64,000 bases of DNA, taken from positions 248,001-312,000 of the forward strand of contig UBUL01000018.1 in the NCBI GenBank assembly GCA_900468625.1. Direction: 5' to 3'. The translations under genes and the position numbers were made by a program. Position 1 is the stretch's first letter. Every line of letters begins with the position of its first letter. Source of the DNA: Hyphomicrobiales bacterium. Its GTDB lineage: Bacteria > Pseudomonadota > Alphaproteobacteria > Rhizobiales > Rhizobiaceae. The notes below the pieces were generated by a model. It searched no databases, was not told where the DNA came from, and saw nothing but the letters and a program-made list of their open reading frames with translations. Positions 62,495 through 64,000 of the stretch are shown here, piece by piece.

Positions 62495-63735
62495 CGGTTG
62501 AACCTTTTTCCCTTGAAGACATGGGCATGGAGGGGATTGAAGCCGATGCGGTAGACGAGCTCCGCCAGGCTCTCGACATCCCAGATGGCAAAATCGGCCG
62601 ACTTGCCGGCTTCGAGCCTGCCCGTTTCAGAGAGCAGCCCAAGGGCACGCGCGCCCTCGCGCGTAGCACCTGCAACGCATTCTTCCACGGTCAGGCCAAA
62701 GAGCGTTGCGGCCATATTCATGGTCAAGAGCATCGAGGTCAGCGGCGACGTGCCGGGATTGCAGTCGGTTGCGATTGCGATCGGCACACCGGCGTCACGC
62801 AGCGCCTGAACCGGCGGCTTCTGTTTTTCATGGATGGCATAGAAGGCGCCGGGGAGAAGCACGGCAACGGTGCCGGAAGCGGCCATTGCCTTGACGCCGT
62901 CTTGATCCAGATATTCGACGTGATCGGCAGAAAGCGCGCCATAGGAGGCGGCAAGTTTCGCGCCGCCGAGATTGGAGAGCTGTTCCGCATGCAGCTTCAT
63001 GGGAATGCCGAGCGACTTGGCGAGATCGAAGACGCGGGCGATTTCGGCAGTCGAAAAGGCGATGCCTTCGCAAAAGCCGTCGACCGCATCGACGAGGCCT
63101 TCGGCATGCGCCTGGCTCAGGCCCGGCAGCACGATGTCAGTGATATAGTCGCCGTTGCGGCCTTTGTAGTCGGCCGGCGTTGCATGAGCACCGAGATAGG
63201 AGGTGACGACGCGAACCGGGCGAACCTCGCCGAGCTTGCGCGCTGCGCGCAGCATCTTGAGTTCGGATTCGACGCTGAGACCATAGCCCGATTTCACTTC
63301 GATTGTCGTTACGCCTTCAGACAGCAGCGTGTCGAGGCGCGGCAGCGCTACGGCGACGAGTTCGTCTACCGACAGCGCGCGGGTCGCGTTGACAGAGGAG
63401 ACGATGCCGCCACCGGCGCGGGCAATCTCTTCGTAGCTCGCGCCTTCCAGCCGCATCTCGAATTCACGGGCGCGATTGCCGCCATAGACGATGTGCGTAT
63501 GGCAATCGACGAGCCCGGGCGTCACCCAGCGTCCCTCGAGATCGGCAATCTCGGCACCGGGCGTATCGGGCAGATCGGCTTCGCTGCCGGCGAAGACGAT
63601 ACGGCCGCCCTTGGTCAGGATCGCGCCTTTCTCGATCGCGCCAAGCCGGGGCTCGCCCTCTTTCAAGGTTGCAAGGCGGGCATTGCGCCAGACACGGCCC
63701 GTCGCGTCGTCTTCGGAAAAATTATTCCCACCCAT
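62491..63735 (-). CDS. hutI: Imidazolonepropionase
   Basis: 414-residue amidohydrolase that opens the imidazolone ring to N-formimino-L-glutamate. Metal-binding HTHIVYGG follows VTPGLVDC; later [18 protein letters not shown] and [12 protein letters not shown] at 63735; an in-frame extension upstream runs into the promoter region with the HutC-type palindrome and is not credible. Confidence 0.95.
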   Translation of the reverse strand: MGGNNFSEDDATGRVWRNARLATLKEGEPRLGAIEKGAILTKGGRIVFAGSEADLPDTPGAEIADLEGRWVTPGLVDCHTHIVYGGNRAREFEMRLEGASYEEIARAGGGIVSSVNATRALSVDELVAVALPRLDTLLSEGVTTIEVKSGYGLSVESELKMLRAARKLGEVRPVRVVTSYLGAHATPADYKGRNGDYITDIVLPGLSQAHAEGLVDAVDGFCEGIAFSTAEIARVFDLAKSLGIPMKLHAEQLSNLGGAKLAASYGALSADHVEYLDQDGVKAMAASGTVAVLLPGAFYAIHEKQKPPVQALRDAGVPIAIATDCNPGTSPLTSMLLTMNMAATLFGLTVEECVAGATREGARALGLLSETGRLEAGKSADFAIWDVESLAELVYRIGFNPLHAHVFKGKRFNR

Positions 63736-63765
63736 CAGCTTTACGCCTTTCCTCGTTGGCTCATA

Positions 63766-63777
63766 ATGTATATACAT
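63766..63777. promoter_or_regulatory. HutC-type operator palindrome
   Basis: ATGTATATACAT is a perfect 12-base palindrome between the divergent hutI and hutF. It matches the TGTATATACA core recognised by the GntR-family repressor HutC. No hutC gene is in the window; it may follow hutF. Confidence 0.8.
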
Positions 63778-63836
63778 AATCAAAAGGCTGACAAGAGGGA
63801 TTTTGGACTCCGTGTCCGAAAGGAAAGAGTGAGACC

Positions 63837-64000
63837 ATGACGACACTTCACGCACGCACAGCTTTGCTGGGCGACGGATGGCACGAGAATGTGCGGCTGA
63901 CCCTCGAAGACGGCCGCATCGGCTGGATCGAGACGGATGTTGCACCCGAAGCCAGTGACGACAGACAGGATGTTCTGGTGCCGGCGATGCCGAACCTGCA
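63837..64000 (+). CDS. hutF: Formimidoylglutamate deiminase, partial
   Basis: The first 54 codons are in the window: [20 protein letters not shown], then [10 protein letters not shown] and LVPAMPNL, as in HutF amidohydrolases. Its presence indicates the five-step hut route in which formiminoglutamate is deiminated to formylglutamate. AAAGGA lies before the ATG. Cut off by the end of the window. Confidence 0.88.
   Translation, partial: MTTLHARTALLGDGWHENVRLTLEDGRIGWIETDVAPEASDDRQDVLVPAMPNL

Noticed and set aside
1..64000. CRISPR array, prophage, transposase, tRNA or rRNA
   Set aside because: Looked for regular spaced repeats, integrase or transposase proteins and conserved RNA cores; none seen by eye.

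Overview
The window is high-GC alphaproteobacterial DNA and looks like a Rhizobiaceae genome (Rhizobium/Agrobacterium group). The grounds are five copies of a RIME-like palindromic intergenic repeat, a gene of the DUF1612/HTH ('RHE_PE00001') type known mainly from rhizobia, an actP-hmrR type copper locus, a PraR-like XRE regulator, MocR and TctDE-type regulators, and a hut cluster with hutF. Gene content is accessory and metabolic, as on a second replicon or a variable chromosomal region. No rRNA, tRNA, CRISPR or transposase was recognised.

Region 1 (0.4-11.3 kb): an outer-membrane MipA-like gene, then a tightly packed minus-strand locus. A two-component system (response regulator, sensor kinase) is followed by nine genes whose stops and starts overlap or nearly touch: HAD phosphatase, class III aminotransferase, arginase-fold hydrolase, small SMR transporter, fatty acid desaturase, alpha/beta hydrolase with a Cys nucleophile, FemAB/GNAT acyltransferase, second SMR transporter, cyclopropane fatty acid synthase. 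I know of no described system with this composition. My inference is synthesis, acyl tailoring and membrane translocation of an amino-group-containing envelope lipid under two-component control. This is the main candidate for an undescribed system.

Region 2 (11.5-21.6 kb): small regulator-target pairs (LysR with a VOC protein, MocR with an EamA exporter, DUF1348 with TetR), a stand-alone glycoamylase-like enzyme, and an amaB/amaA-like pair for L-pipecolate/lysine catabolism next to a one-domain Lrp/AsnC protein. Region 3 (21.8-29.6 kb): a partial polysaccharide locus (GT4, GT2, Wzx-like flippase, fused tandem alpha/beta hydrolases) followed by a TctDE-like two-component system. Region 4 (29.7-34.5 kb): a PhzF-family gene flanked by two copies of an intergenic repeat, a NitT/TauT-type ABC importer, and a PraR-like regulator.

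Region 5 (34.6-49.8 kb): a TetR-controlled AcrAB-type RND pump and an mdtABC-type pump with two RND subunits, separated by a fitAB/vapBC toxin-antitoxin module with a perfect palindromic operator; then the DUF1612/HTH gene. Region 6 (49.8-57.9 kb): copper-exporting ATPase with a CueR-type 19-bp-spacer promoter and its MerR regulator, a thiolase, a second VapBC module, a small secreted protein, a DHA2 MFS pump and a YedY-like molybdoenzyme. Region 7 (58.0-64.0 kb): histidine utilisation, hutF (cut by the window end) divergent from hutI-hutH-hutU, with hutD separated from hutU by a third toxin-antitoxin module in the opposite orientation. A HutC-type palindrome lies between hutI and hutF.
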